DNA of 64,000 nucleotides, taken from the NCBI GenBank assembly GCA_964035015.1, contig OZ036010.1:9620620-9684619 (forward strand). Direction: 5' to 3'. Position 1 is the stretch's first letter; each line of letters starts with the position of its first letter. Below, in pieces: positions 21,141 through 32,458 of the stretch. A model generated the notes under the pieces. The model worked only from the letters and a program-made list of their open reading frames with translations. It ran no database searches and was not told the origin of the DNA. Origin of the DNA: Corallium rubrum (lineage: Eukaryota > Cnidaria > Anthozoa > Scleralcyonacea > Coralliidae). The position numbers and the translations under genes are program-made.

Positions 21141-23315
21141 AACACTAAAACCATTAGCTTTCATTAAGGCATTAACGCCATTTACTACATCATATTAATA
21201 GACAAAAATAGACGTTTAAATAAACACAGGTATAGATCTAGAGTTTTAGTCAAGGCATTCAGGTAGGAATAGCGAAGAAATACCAAAATATGAAGAAAAA
21301 AGAATTCTCAAGTTTGAACAAATGAATCATTTTCTGTCAGTGCAAAAACAATAGATTTGGGGGCAAATTCAAGTAATTGTCAGCGTGTTGAAATACATTC
21401 TGTGTATATCGTGCGTCGGATTTGACCCAAAACATGCAGTAGCGGATTGTCGGATTTTTGTTCCCCTATTCACCTCACCCCTTAAATGTACCATCGCATG
21501 AAATTCTCAGGTCAGTTTTTTTTTTACCAAAATAGTGTTTTTGAAAAGCTACAACTTTGCAATGTTTTAATACTTTTAGCTGAAATTTTCGGTGAGTTGC
21601 TAACTATATTTACAAATAGTGTCGGCAATTTTGGATAAGTTAGGCATTTTTTATTCATGCAGTTATCACGTTTTGATGTAAAACTACGATGCAGTCATAA
21701 AAGTTAAAAATAGTCTAAATTTCAAAAACCGCCCACGCGTTTTGGTAAGAAAGTATGTAGTTAATACCCCAGAAAATTTTCAAAAAAAAATTATAATTGT
21801 TTAAAAACACTATTTTGACCGATTGATTTGTTTTGTACTGATAGAAAATTATTTATTTTTTACAAAATTAAACTGAATATCTGCATGATAAAAAGTTCAT
21901 GTTCCTCGAAAACTGTTCTTATATTTTGGCATTTTATTACTATTCTATATACCAAAAGTCACTTATTCATAAGTAATCTAAGGAAAACAACAACGCGTAT
22001 CAATGTAATGTTCATGTCATAGAAATAAAGACAAAGCGTCATCAACATATTTTTCAGTCTTTTGTCGTATTTTCCTTTTGCAATTTTATCGAAGTGACAG
22101 AAGTTGAGTTGTCGTGAGAATGTCTCGTGCGCTCGAAGTGCCTACAAAGCGAAAAACCTTTTAGCGGTTTTGAACAGATCAGCATTACGGGAGTACTCGC
22201 CAAAAATATAAGCAATAAATCTGCTGGATATATAATAGTCTTTGAGCTATAAACTCTTAAAGTTTGCCATGGCATGGCTTATCCGAGACCCATTACTCCA
22301 AAACCGAGACCCATTATTCCAAGACTGAGACCCATTATTATAAAATAACATTTATACTACGCAAGCTCTGATTGGTCAATAACCGTACAGGATCAGAGTA
22401 TCCATGGAAACCGAAAGCACTTTTGCCGTATTTATTAAAAAGCAAAGAAATGTTGAAATAAACAACGTATTATAACCACAAATAAACAAGAGAAGGCATG
22501 TGTGTAAGGGTTTGAACTGTTGAAAAGCTTCATTCTTCAGCACAAAGAACAAGTTCAACAAATGTTTATCTCGTAGAAAAAACACGGATTTGTGCTTATG
22601 AAAAACATAGCAAAAAGTTCACGTTTTAAAAGCGACTTAACGGAATAAAATTGTGTATAAATACGTCTTGTATTCTTGCCTGATAAACTCACTTGGTAAA
22701 AAAAACAAATAACTATCTATATAGAGCAAAATGTCCACGAGCTCTCAACATAAATCCAAAATATTCCGGATGAAAAAGCTATCTTTCCTTTTTCGGAATT
22801 TTAGATCGTTTCATGCACACTACAACCTCCGACATTAATCGTTGGGACACTGAGTAGCTTTTTACGGCCACAAGGATGTTTTAAAACATGATCCAAACAC
22901 TGTGAGGCTGACTACGGTAGTTGCAAATACTTTTCAATGTTTTTCGATATTCAGAGTTGACTTTTTATACTGATAATTTTTTCTCCTTTTAATTCTGCAA
23001 AACACAGCCAAAAATGTTTTGGCTTGTCGACTTCTCTATTTCGCCTGCAGTTCAGTGCAGTTACGTCCTCAAAATGATAAAAGTGAAAATGTGATTGGTT
23101 GTTGAGTCACAAAAATGTTAGTGGAAGAAATGTGATTGGTAGTTGATGAATTTCGAGAGAATTGGTATTTTCATCATGTTTTTTCGACTAAATATACTGG
23201 TTTCTTAAGTCACTTTAAACTTGCGAAGTTGCTCGACTTTCGAAAAGCTAAAAACACTCGCCTAGCGTCTCGTGTTTTGTTACGCTATTCTCAAGTCTCG
23301 CAACATGCATCCCGC

Positions 23316-23614
23316 CATAGTCAATCGAAATATGGTCTGGAAATTCAGCCAGAAGTCTTTGGTCTATCTTTTTGTTCGACTTTATGCATTTTTGTGCACG
23401 GCGCACGGTCACTGAACACATTGTATTTTAGTATAATGAACGAATTGTCCAATAGCAACGTTTCAGTTCAATCACTCAACCGTGCTATCTAAATATTAAT
23501 AAACCTAAAACAAAGGATGTGCACGGTGTAAGGCACGGTTCAACATAAAATCACAGCTCATTATAGGCGCTTTGAAGTTTGCCGAGTTTCCAGACCATAT
23601 CTCGATTGACTATG
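23316..23614. mobile_element. MITE family M1, copy 3
   Basis: CATAGTCAATCGAAATATGG at the left, CGATTGACTATG at the right. Same orientation as the 1576-1873 copy and very similar throughout, including 'gtataatgaacgaattgtcc'. Confidence 0.8.
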
Positions 23615-23675
23615 ATCCCGCGTGTTTGGATCAGAGTATCCTGCACGGAAAATCATTTGGTATATTTTTTTAGTT

Positions 23676-24280
23676 CAAGACCGAGATCCATTAGTCCAAG
23701 ACCGAGGCCCAATAGTCCAAGACTGAGACCCATTAGTCCAAGACTAAGACCCACTATACTAGTCGAAGACTGCGACGCATTAATTCAAGACCAAGACCCA
23801 TTAGTCCAAGACCAAGACCCATTAATTCAAGACCGAGACCCATTAGTCCAAGACTAAGACCCATTAGTCGAAGACTGCGACCCATTAATTCAAGACCAAG
23901 ACCCATTAGTCCAAGACCAAGACCCATTAGTCCAAGACCGAGACCCATTAGTCCAAGACCGAGACCCATTAGTCCAAGACTAAGACCCACTAGTCGAAGA
24001 CTGCGACCCATTAATTGAAGACCAAGACCCATTAGTCCAAGACCAAGACCCATTAATCCAAGACCGAGACCCATTAGTCCAAGACTAAGACCCATTAGTC
24101 GAAGACTGCGACCCATTAATTCAAGACCGAGACCCATTAGTCCAAGACCAAGACCCATTAATCCAAGACCGAGACCCATTAGTCCAAGACCGAGACCCAC
24201 TAGTCCAAGACCGAGACCCATTAGTCCAAGACTGAGACCCATTAGTCCAAGATCGAGACGTATTAGTTCAAGACCGAGAA
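23676..24280. repeat. 21-bp minisatellite (GACCCATTAGTCCAAGACCGA)
   Basis: About 28 tandem units of 21 bp with variants (tcgaagactgc, aattcaagacc) arranged in a higher-order pattern. The reverse strand is open because 21 is a multiple of 3, giving an LMGLGLG-type repeat; this has no protein-like features beyond periodicity. Isolated units also occur at 22280-22340. Confidence 0.9.
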
Positions 24281-24479
24281 AATATAAATTAATGTGCATT
24301 ACAAAATTTACCATTCTTCTGCTTAAACAATAGAGAGTTTTACTCCCTATTTCAAATATGGTATAAGGAAATATATCTGGAAAATGACCTTTATAATTTA
24401 TTACCTAACCCAGATAAACTGGACGAAAATTACCCTGATTTAATGTTAAATAGTCTGACTTCTAACAGCAGTGTCAATT

Positions 24480-25155
24480 TAACTTCCTTATTTCATTGTA
24501 ATATATGACGCCTCCCATAAAATATTAACTCATTCGGGGACTTTGTTGGTGCACTTTCTTCAAGACCTGATATACTAGCAATTACTGAGACTATAGACTA
24601 AATAAAAATTCAGTAGTCAATATTAATATTCCAGGATACAATTTCTTTCATGATGATTCACCAACTGCGGCTGGTGGAGTTGGTATTTATATTTCTACCA
24701 AAAAGAATCAATTGCGAGACCTGATTTAAAACTTGATTCAGAATTGGTAGAATGATGTTGAATTGAAATTGATCCTAATAATAAATCCAAAAATCATATG
24801 ATTGTGGGTTGAGTTTACAGGGATCCTAAATCAAACATAGCAAATCTTACTGAAAAAATGGAAGAGTTGCTGTAGTATTTCAATGAACACAAACATGATG
24901 TTTATATTTTGGGTGATTTTAACATTGATCAGTTCCTAAAATATGTTGATTACCAACCAACAGACAAATACTTAGATATACTTTATTCTTACATTTTTAC
25001 TCCTTTGATTAACAAACCGACTGATCATACTAAAACACTTATTGATCACATTTATACTAATACATCTATTTCTCAGATAACTTCTAGTATAGCACTTATA
25101 GACGTCTCAGAATTAACCACCTACCAGTTTTTGTATCTACTGCACATGCGCTAGC
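24480..25155 (+). pseudogene. Decayed non-LTR retrotransposon endonuclease fragment
   Basis: The readable frame 24909-25154 contains 'MGDFNIDQFLKYV' (exo-endo-phosphatase GDFN motif) and 'LINKPTDHTKTLIDHIYTN', typical of APE-type endonucleases of LINEs. Upstream, broken frames still read 'ILAITET', 'AAGGVGIYIS' and 'VYRDPKSN', interrupted by stops. No RT domain follows; the fragment ends at the (GAGTT)n array. A dead, truncated copy from a lineage different from the 33-38 kb LINE. Confidence 0.75.
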
Positions 25156-25162
25156 AGATACA

Positions 25163-25495
25163 TTGCTTTAAGTTAAGCTAAGTTAAGTTTAAGTTAAGTT
25201 AAATTAAGTTGAGTTGAGTTGAGTTGAGTTGAGTTGAGTTGAGTTGAGTTGAGTTGAGTTGAGTTGAGTTGAGTTGAGTTGAGTTGAGTTGAGTTGAGCT
25301 GGGCTGGGTTGGGTTGGGTTGAGTTGAGTTGAGTTGAGTTGAGTTGCTTTGAGTTGAGTTGAGTTGAGTTGAGTTGAGTTGAGTTGAGTTGAGTTGGGTT
25401 GGGTTGAGTTGAGTTGAGTTGAGTTGAGTTGAGTTGAGTTGAGTTGAGTTGAGTTGAGTTGAGTTGAGTTGAGTTGAGTTGAGTTGAGTTAACTG
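25163..25495. repeat. (GAGTT)n pentanucleotide array
   Basis: About 330 bp of GAGTT units with GGGTT and one GCTTT variant. The opposite strand is open in frame (NSTQL repeat) by chance. It does not match metazoan telomere repeats. Confidence 0.92.
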
Positions 25496-25866
25496 TTAAG
25501 TTAACAATAGGAACCTTCTGAGTCAATGAGAATGCAGGTTAAACGGCAATTACCGAATGTTACCGGATGATGCCTTCGGAGCCAATGAAAATGCAGGGTG
25601 GCACGACAACTTACCGAGTGATAGCCGAATACTGTAGATCTGGTCGTTTTCCGAAGTGATTTTGAATTATAGCATACTTTGCCACGAATCTAATAGTTCG
25701 CGCTGAGTTGAGCACTGAATTGGCGAATAGAAATACGATGAGAACGACAAGTGGTGTCACAAAATAGTGATGTCCTCGCGCTGAATGTTGATCTAAAATG
25801 CGATCAGAGCGACATTTTGTGTTAATTAATATGTTAATTAATAGTGTGTTGTGAATATGTCCCCCT

Positions 25867-26650
25867 AACCCCAAAATAATTATTTTCTTATATAAAAGAA
25901 AACTTAAAAGTACAAAGTAACACATTTTACAGTTTTTCGTTTACATGCATCGTTTTCGAGATATTTCAATTTGTATTATATGTAAATGAGACAACCTGTG
26001 ACGTCATGTAAGGTGGAAGTCATTTGCACTTGTTGAAAAATATGTTGTATCTCCGCGATTATCCGACAAAATCATTTCAAACGCCATACACCGATGAAGC
26101 TAATAAAACTAAATAGCTTCTCGATAAAATTACGTTGTCATAGTAACAACTTCGTTCCCAGAAACATCACCCCTAAAAACAGAAATATTCTTGTTGTGAC
26201 GTGATAAAGCAAGATATCTTGCCTTAAGCAAGATAGGTAGTGTGTAAAATACTCAGGTCAGCGTATGTGATTTGTTGAGAATACAAAATATGTCAGGGGA
26301 AAGGCTGGAAAAGAGAATTATAGTTTATAGATTTAAAGGGTTTGGGAACGAATTTTTAACTATGACAACATAATTCCATTGAGAATCTTTTCAGTTTTAT
26401 TAGCTTCACCGGTGTATGGAGTTTGAAATAATTTTGTCGGATAATCGCGGATATAGAACATATTTTTCGAGATGTGTAACTGACTTCCACCTTACATGAC
26501 GTCACAGGTTGTCTCATTTACATATAATACAAATTGAAATATCTCGAAAACGATGCATGTAAACGAAAAACTGTAAAATGTGTTACTTTGTACTTTTAAG
26601 TTTTCTTTTATATAAGAAAATAATTATTTTGGGGTTAGGGGCACTTTAAA
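25867..26650. mobile_element. Foldback element with ~300-bp near-identical arms
   Basis: Left arm cccctaaccccaaaataatt ... tttgcacttgttgaaaaata and right arm the complement, ending aattattttggggttaggggcactttaaa. Both arms contain 'tgacgtcatgtaaggtggaagt' or its complement and 'tacatgcatcgttttcgaga'. The right end GGGGCACTTTAA resembles the AGTGCC/TTAA ends of the TTAA-type family. Confidence 0.75.
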
Positions 26651-26999
26651 CTATAGCATAGTTGATGAATTAAATGAACTTGCTTTGCTAGTGTTCACGC
26701 TGAATGATGTAAAATCCGATCAGAGCGACATGCTATTTTAATATAGTGTGTTGTGAATGTGTTCGGGCTGAGTTGAGTACTGAATGGCGATCAGAAATAC
26801 GATCAGACGATGTGTTGTGTCTGTTAGTGAATAGTTTATCCCTAATCGTAAAATGACAATTTTAGGTAAATTGGGAAAAACAGGAAACGCGGTCGCTAAT
26901 CGCATTGTTAAATACTTTTAGTTAATATTCGCCACTGGTTGAGTTTTTGACCAAATTTATCCCCCTTGGACTTAAAATGATCCTGAATGATCCTGGTTT

Positions 27000-27290
27000 T
27001 TTGGGGGCTTTTTTGGGGTTTTTTGTTTTTTTTGTTTTTTTTTGTTGTTTTTTTTTTGTTTTTGTTTTTTTTCTTGTAATATGAAACTATAATAATGTTA
27101 TATATAAGCTTATTCAATGTAATCTTAAGTCATTCTGAAGATGTTACTAGTTAAGTAACGAAACGTCAATAAATATATTTTGTTTTTTTTTTAAATGGTT
27201 TCCAAACGCTATGGTATTGCATTTTAAAATTTTGAGCTGGGCTCTTATATTCATTTTGCGATTACGGTTTCCGCCTGGTAAATCACTTGC
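27000..27290 (+). mobile_element. Penelope-like element 3' tail with ribozyme-like core
   Basis: 27130-27290 parallels 51530-51680: a CTGAAGA...GAAACGT hairpin, an A/T-rich stretch, then 'gctgggctcttatatt' and 'ttccgcctggt', matching 'gctgggctttaatatt' and 'ttccgcctggt' downstream of the Penelope element. No coding part is attached. A T-rich tract precedes it. Confidence 0.65.
27135..27166 (+). ncRNA. Compact hammerhead-like motif (Penelope type)
   Basis: CTGAAGA (27135-27141, CUGANGA box), stem II GTTAC/GTAAC with a 7-nt loop, then GAAAC (27160-27164) followed by GUC. The segment after GAA is ACGU, self-complementary, so stem III could form between two RNA copies as reported for Penelope-associated hammerhead variants. 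Stem I is weak here (AUU/AAU). Confidence 0.55.
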
Positions 27291-27627
27291 TGAATGATCC
27301 CTTTAATGAGGCCTTTATAACGTTATGCCATGAAGTACTACTGAGAACGCTGACCTAAATGTCCGGACATTCAATCTCGCGTTTTCTGCATCTCAACAAG
27401 GAGAAAGTGGCTTTTATTTGTCAATATATATAAGTGAAACCAATGAAAATTTAGACTCTAACAATTCCTAAAGTAAGTATAAGCATTTGTTGTAATTATT
27501 TCGTAGATTAGTAATAAATCAGCCAATTTAATATCGAACAAAATTTTGCCTAGACTTGTCGGCGTTCGTGAATGGCAAAGTGGAGTATTGTCATGCCAAA
27601 TAATCTAAAATCTGAATAGCTGACTTA

Positions 27628-27912
27628 GATCCCGTTTACACGATGCCGGTACAAAAATAACATGAAATGTTATATGCTGTATTTGCATACCAGCATGATT
27701 TTGTTCCGTTTTCAAATTGTACAGGTGTAACAGGACCAGATGCCCCCCCCCCCTTCAGAATGCCCCCCCCCCCGGGGCGACCAGTTGCCCCCCTTCAGGA
27801 CCAGATGCCCCCCTTGCAAAATCCTTTAAAATACTTCTTAAACCAAGTTCGAAATGTATTGAAACTTGTTACACCTGCACGAAAACCTATCCGGTATAGT
27901 GTGAACGGGGCC
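27628..27912. mobile_element. PIF/Harbinger-like MITE with TTA duplication
   Basis: Ends GATCCCGTTTACACGATGCC and the related complement of ggtatagtgtgaacggggcc are flanked by TTA at 27625-27627 and 27913-27915. A 3-bp TTA duplication fits Harbinger elements. The interior includes C-homopolymer runs (27741-27800). Confidence 0.65.
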
Positions 27913-28346
27913 TTAGGAGGCTAGTACCGTGGGTAAATCTGATCTTTATTATTTCCCAAGTTAATTCCATGCGCGGTCGAAAACATCCAGACAAAAATCA
28001 AGTTTATACATTTAGAGTATAAAGTTGCTTAGCGGCAGCAATAAAATAATTAAATGCATTCAGTAATTGGTTTTTGCTGTTGTGGTATTCCTTCCTAAAC
28101 TATTTTCATTTCATGTGTATATGGCTAAGCTAATATAAATAAATAATTTAATCCAAAATGTACAACGATACTCATGTAAACATTGAGTAGTATTTATTAG
28201 AACTTAACAAGTTTTTAAACAATATACAGTACGGTATATTCAGAAAATAACATTGGGAAAATAATAACTGATGAACTGTTCATTCAGAGGTTAAACGCAT
28301 TTGACTTTGCAAACATTTACAAAGGAAAGCTTGTTTATTGCTTCTT

Positions 28347-28525
28347 CTATTCCCTTGGACAAGACTCTTGACGAGACACAAGGTTTGCATTGGGGCAACA
28401 TCTGTGGTTGTGCATGTTGTAGTAATCTGGTCCACAACAGCCGTGGTTGCTCTTTCTTGCATGAATGCTACCACAGCAGCAGACTTGTGCTTTTGAGTTG
28501 AACACTCTCCCACGACACAGCTCTC
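28347..28525 (-). CDS. Gene B last exon: dicysteine (galaxin-like) module and stop
   Basis: Acceptor tttcaaag|GA (weak pyrimidine tract) then 58 residues and TAG at 28347-28349. Pattern ELCRG-RVFNS-x3-VCC-CG-x9-GCCG-x10-RCCPN-x9-SCP, co-linear with gene A, including the shared 'IHARKSN / LHAKQSQ' spacer. An AATAAA on this strand lies at 28339-28334. Confidence 0.82.
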
Positions 28526-28886
28526 CTTTGAAATTCAAAGTTCAATAATTGGCAAATTATTAGTGACAGTTAAAAACTATCCTTTATATTTTCGATGGCG
28601 CATCCTACTATTGGTGAAATGGCGTGTTCTGATTGGCTGAGACGTTCCGACTAGTGGCCATTATTTTCTCGTAAACGTTTCAGTTAAGGGTTGCAGCATG
28701 CGCGTGCAATGTTTATTTGATCGAGTTCAAATTTTTGCCACAAATAAACAACAGAAACAAACTTTAAAGAGCCTTAAAACAATACAATAAAAAAATTCTT
28801 TCCGAATAAAACAAGAAACACATCAACAACAACATACCAACAGCAAAAACAATGTTGACAACAGCAGCAGCATCAACAACAGCAAG

Positions 28887-28966
<80 letters not shown>

Positions 28967-29658
28967 CGTTAACAGCAGTGGCAGCAGCAGCAATGACAAT
29001 AACAACCTTGCACAACAACAACAAAAAGAACAGCATTACTAACAGCAATAACAGCAACAACGTCAACAACAACATACCAACAGCAAACATTAACAGCAGC
29101 AGCAGCAACGACAACAACAACCATGTACAACAACAACCATGCACAACAACAACCATGCACAACAACAACAACAAAAACAACAACAGTACAGTACTAACAG
29201 CAATAACAAGAACGTCAACAACAAGTTAACAGTAGCAGCAGTGGCAATGACAACAACAACCACAATAACAACAGCAGCAGGAGCAATAACAACAATCATA
29301 ACTATATATAGGGGTTTGGAAAAAATGTCTAATAAATATACATTATTATTATATACGTGCACTTACCTTTCACATTGAAATTCACCGGACACACCACATT
29401 GACACCACCCTTAAGTTTGTAGGTGTAGACGATAGTGTGCTTGCCGACTGAAAATGGGTGTGGCGATGTCACACGTGGCTCAACAATTGAACTTGTTACT
29501 ACTGGTTTACGACCAGTCATACAGGAAAACTGAGGTTCTGGCCACTCAACCATAGCTTTTGAAAGACCAGGCTTGACATAGATTGTCGAAGATCTCATTT
29601 CATGACAGAGACATTGACCTTTCACATAAAAAAGGAAAACAGACTTAAAAAGATAGAG

Positions 29659-29716
<58 letters not shown>

Positions 29717-32413
29717 GTTCAATAGCTTGCGTCTTACGCACGCTGTGATTGGCCAATTACCGTGTTTACATCAGGCTATGTAAACATGGTTCTGATGTCG
29801 CACCAAATTTCTTAGCCTTATTCTCGATGACGTCTTTCATAGAATCTTGTTTCCTTGTTTCATTCTTGAGATATTCAGATTTGTTTGATATGCAAATGTC
29901 ATACGTATGACATCACGCTGAGTAGTTAAAATTTTCCACTCGCATACATGCACGTAGTCGTGACTGGTCACTAAACGTGCGTAGTTTTGTGTAAAATATT
30001 TAAATCATCCTAAAATTGATGCTCTTTCAAAAAGTCATTCATTATGCAGTGTGATGTCATAAGTATGACTGATGTGATAAGTATGACATTTGCATATCAA
30101 ACAAACCTGAATATCTCAAGAATGAAGTAAGTAAGGGAAATTCTGCGAAAGGTGTTACTTTGTCATTTTAAGTGTTTTTTCAAATGCAAGCATAAAAAAC
30201 TGGGGTGAAATTTCGTTCCATAGGCAATAGTTGTATAGAAAAATGCATGTTTTGTATAGCAGCACGATGCAGTTTATGTAAGTCTCAAGGTTCAAGATGA
30301 CCTAAGAAGCTGTGAAGTGAAACCTCCGCTATTATCTCAGCAATGTGTGGTGTACCATTTCCAATGTGATCGGTGCGAAGCCGATTATGTCTGTTATACC
30401 AGCCAGCACTTGTACCAACGCATTGAAGAGCATAAGGCTTCAGCAATTGGCAAGCATATTAGAGTACTTATAAAGGAAATCTGGATAATTTAAATTATAT
30501 GTTTTCTATTCTGCGTAAGTGCAGAGGAAAATTTGACTGTTTGATCTTTGAAAGGTTTTTCATTAGGGACTTGAAACCGTCACTGAACACACCGAGTTAC
30601 CTTTGTGGACCAGTTTTCAGCCTATGGAACAAATTACAAACTAACGAACAATCGATCGTCAGATTTATATAGATACGGCTCATGTGGATTGCATCAAAAT
30701 AGTAATCCAAAATTTAGCAAAAAAACCCACCTATAATGAAGATGGTTGTGTGGAAGAAAAAATCAGTGTCTGAAAGGTTGTCACGGCACTTTTTACTTGA
30801 TTTCAACTTATTTCTCTTTGGTGCCAACTCCTGCCACAAATAGCGAATATTCCCTATAGGCTAGTGTAACTCGTATGTACCTGGCTTAATGCACGAACTT
30901 GCCACCAATTTGGCGAGAATTTCATCCATCTCCTTGAAGTCCGCTTCCAGAACATATTTATCAGAAGTAGCTAGCTTTTTTAATATTTCTTTAAATTTAT
31001 TTCGGTTACTTCCAACGGCAGCGCCTACAACTAGTACGCTCTTGTCCTTTAGCATTCCAGCGTATTTGATGGCTTCATCTTTTGTGTTGTGTCTTCCATG
31101 TGGCGCGCCATCAGTAATCAACACGATAACATCGTCAACATTAGGTCTATTATTTCTTGGATTGTTTGCCGGGAAGACCTACGAAAATGATGAAGTATAT
31201 TTGTTATATATCACGTGTCAAAGTCCATTTTTCAAGCTTTTGACTGGCCGCCATCTGCCTCTTACCCAGGCGCGATTCAGGGGGGGAGTGCGGGAGCGCG
31301 CAAGGAGCGATGGGATAGGAGCGCTTTAAGTGAAGTGCCCTCTTCCCATCAGCCCCTTCGCGCAAGACTCTCGTCCCCAAAAAGACGCCTGTTTACGCTA
31401 AATGGGAAAACTTTAAATGTTTTGAGGTAATTTTAGTATGTGTAATTTGCTTTGTAATTTGCCTGGATTATGTATTGTGTTAATAAAGTTTATATGCCAA
31501 CTAAACTCGATGTGAATGTGATTCAACTGCTTATTAATATAATCTCATTGAGTCGCTTGTTGTCGATCGTCTAGGTAATATACTGCTTGCTTAGTAAAAG
31601 AAACTGAGTCCATCATGGTATGACTTATAATAATGCAATAAAGCATAACGTAATACACAACTGAAGCACTACTGTTATTGAGGGTAGTAGATCAATCAAA
31701 TTCACCTTTTACTTACTGGTAAAACCACATCCTGTGTAATATAATTATAATATTGCTTCACTAGCTTATATAATTTCGTTGAGTGTGTGCATTTTTATAG
31801 TTCCTTGGCATGTTCGCTTGTTGTTGGTCGTCTAGGTAATATACTGCTTACTTAGTAATGGCTTGCTGCTTAGTCTAACAACTACAAAATGCAAGTAATA
31901 AGCACCAAATAATGCAAAAAATACTGATAAACATGTACTATGTCAAACTATTTGCACGTCTAGATTAACGCCGTGAAGTAGGCTAAGCTGCCAGTTCACC
32001 ACTGCACCAATGTTTTGCTGGTCCTGTAGCTCAATCAATCCAGCTTTTTCACTAACGGCTGGTGAACTGGCAGCTAACTTCACGGGGTTTCTAATGATCG
32101 CTTGAATTTACCGAATCTAGCATTGTAGGTTATTTCATTATCGGAAACTTTCGCATAGGCGTTTACGTTTTGCTGGTCACTGTGCAAGATTATATGGGCA
32201 ACCAGTGTCAGAGATTTTATTCTGTGTTTGCAAAAGGGAAAGCTGAGGTCGACAAGATCTTGCCTATCCTAATATTCTGAGAAGAAACTCAGGATTACCG
32301 GATCCAACAAAAATAAAATCACTAATGGAGGACTGCAACGTATATAGAGACGCAATATATATAGGATGTGTAGAAGAGGGGCTAGATTATTGATTGATGA
32401 TGATGATGATGAT

Positions 32414-32458
<45 letters not shown>

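Larger units (their letters stand above)
21141..28346. other. 7.2-kb intergenic region between convergent genes A and B
   Basis: No protein gene recognised. Holds a possible poly(A) signal (21219-21224), an M1 MITE, a 21-bp minisatellite, a decayed LINE endonuclease fragment, a (GAGTT)n array, a foldback, a Penelope 3' tail and a TTA-flanked MITE, listed separately. 21240-22250 and 22340-23300 show nothing beyond short ORFs. Confidence 0.6.

Noticed and set aside
23754-24314. 186-codon ORF with LMGLGLG repeats
   Set aside because: Arises because the minisatellite period (21 bp) is a multiple of three; no signal peptide or non-repetitive part.
25194-25526. 110-codon ORF (NSTQL repeats) and a possible telomere-like array
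   Set aside because: It is a GAGTT pentanucleotide repeat, not TTAGGG-like; the ORF is repeat-driven.
28764-29378. Several ORFs rich in Leu, Val or Thr over the CAA/CAG tract
   Set aside because: Trinucleotide-repeat artefact inside the last intron of gene B; overlapping ORFs on both strands.
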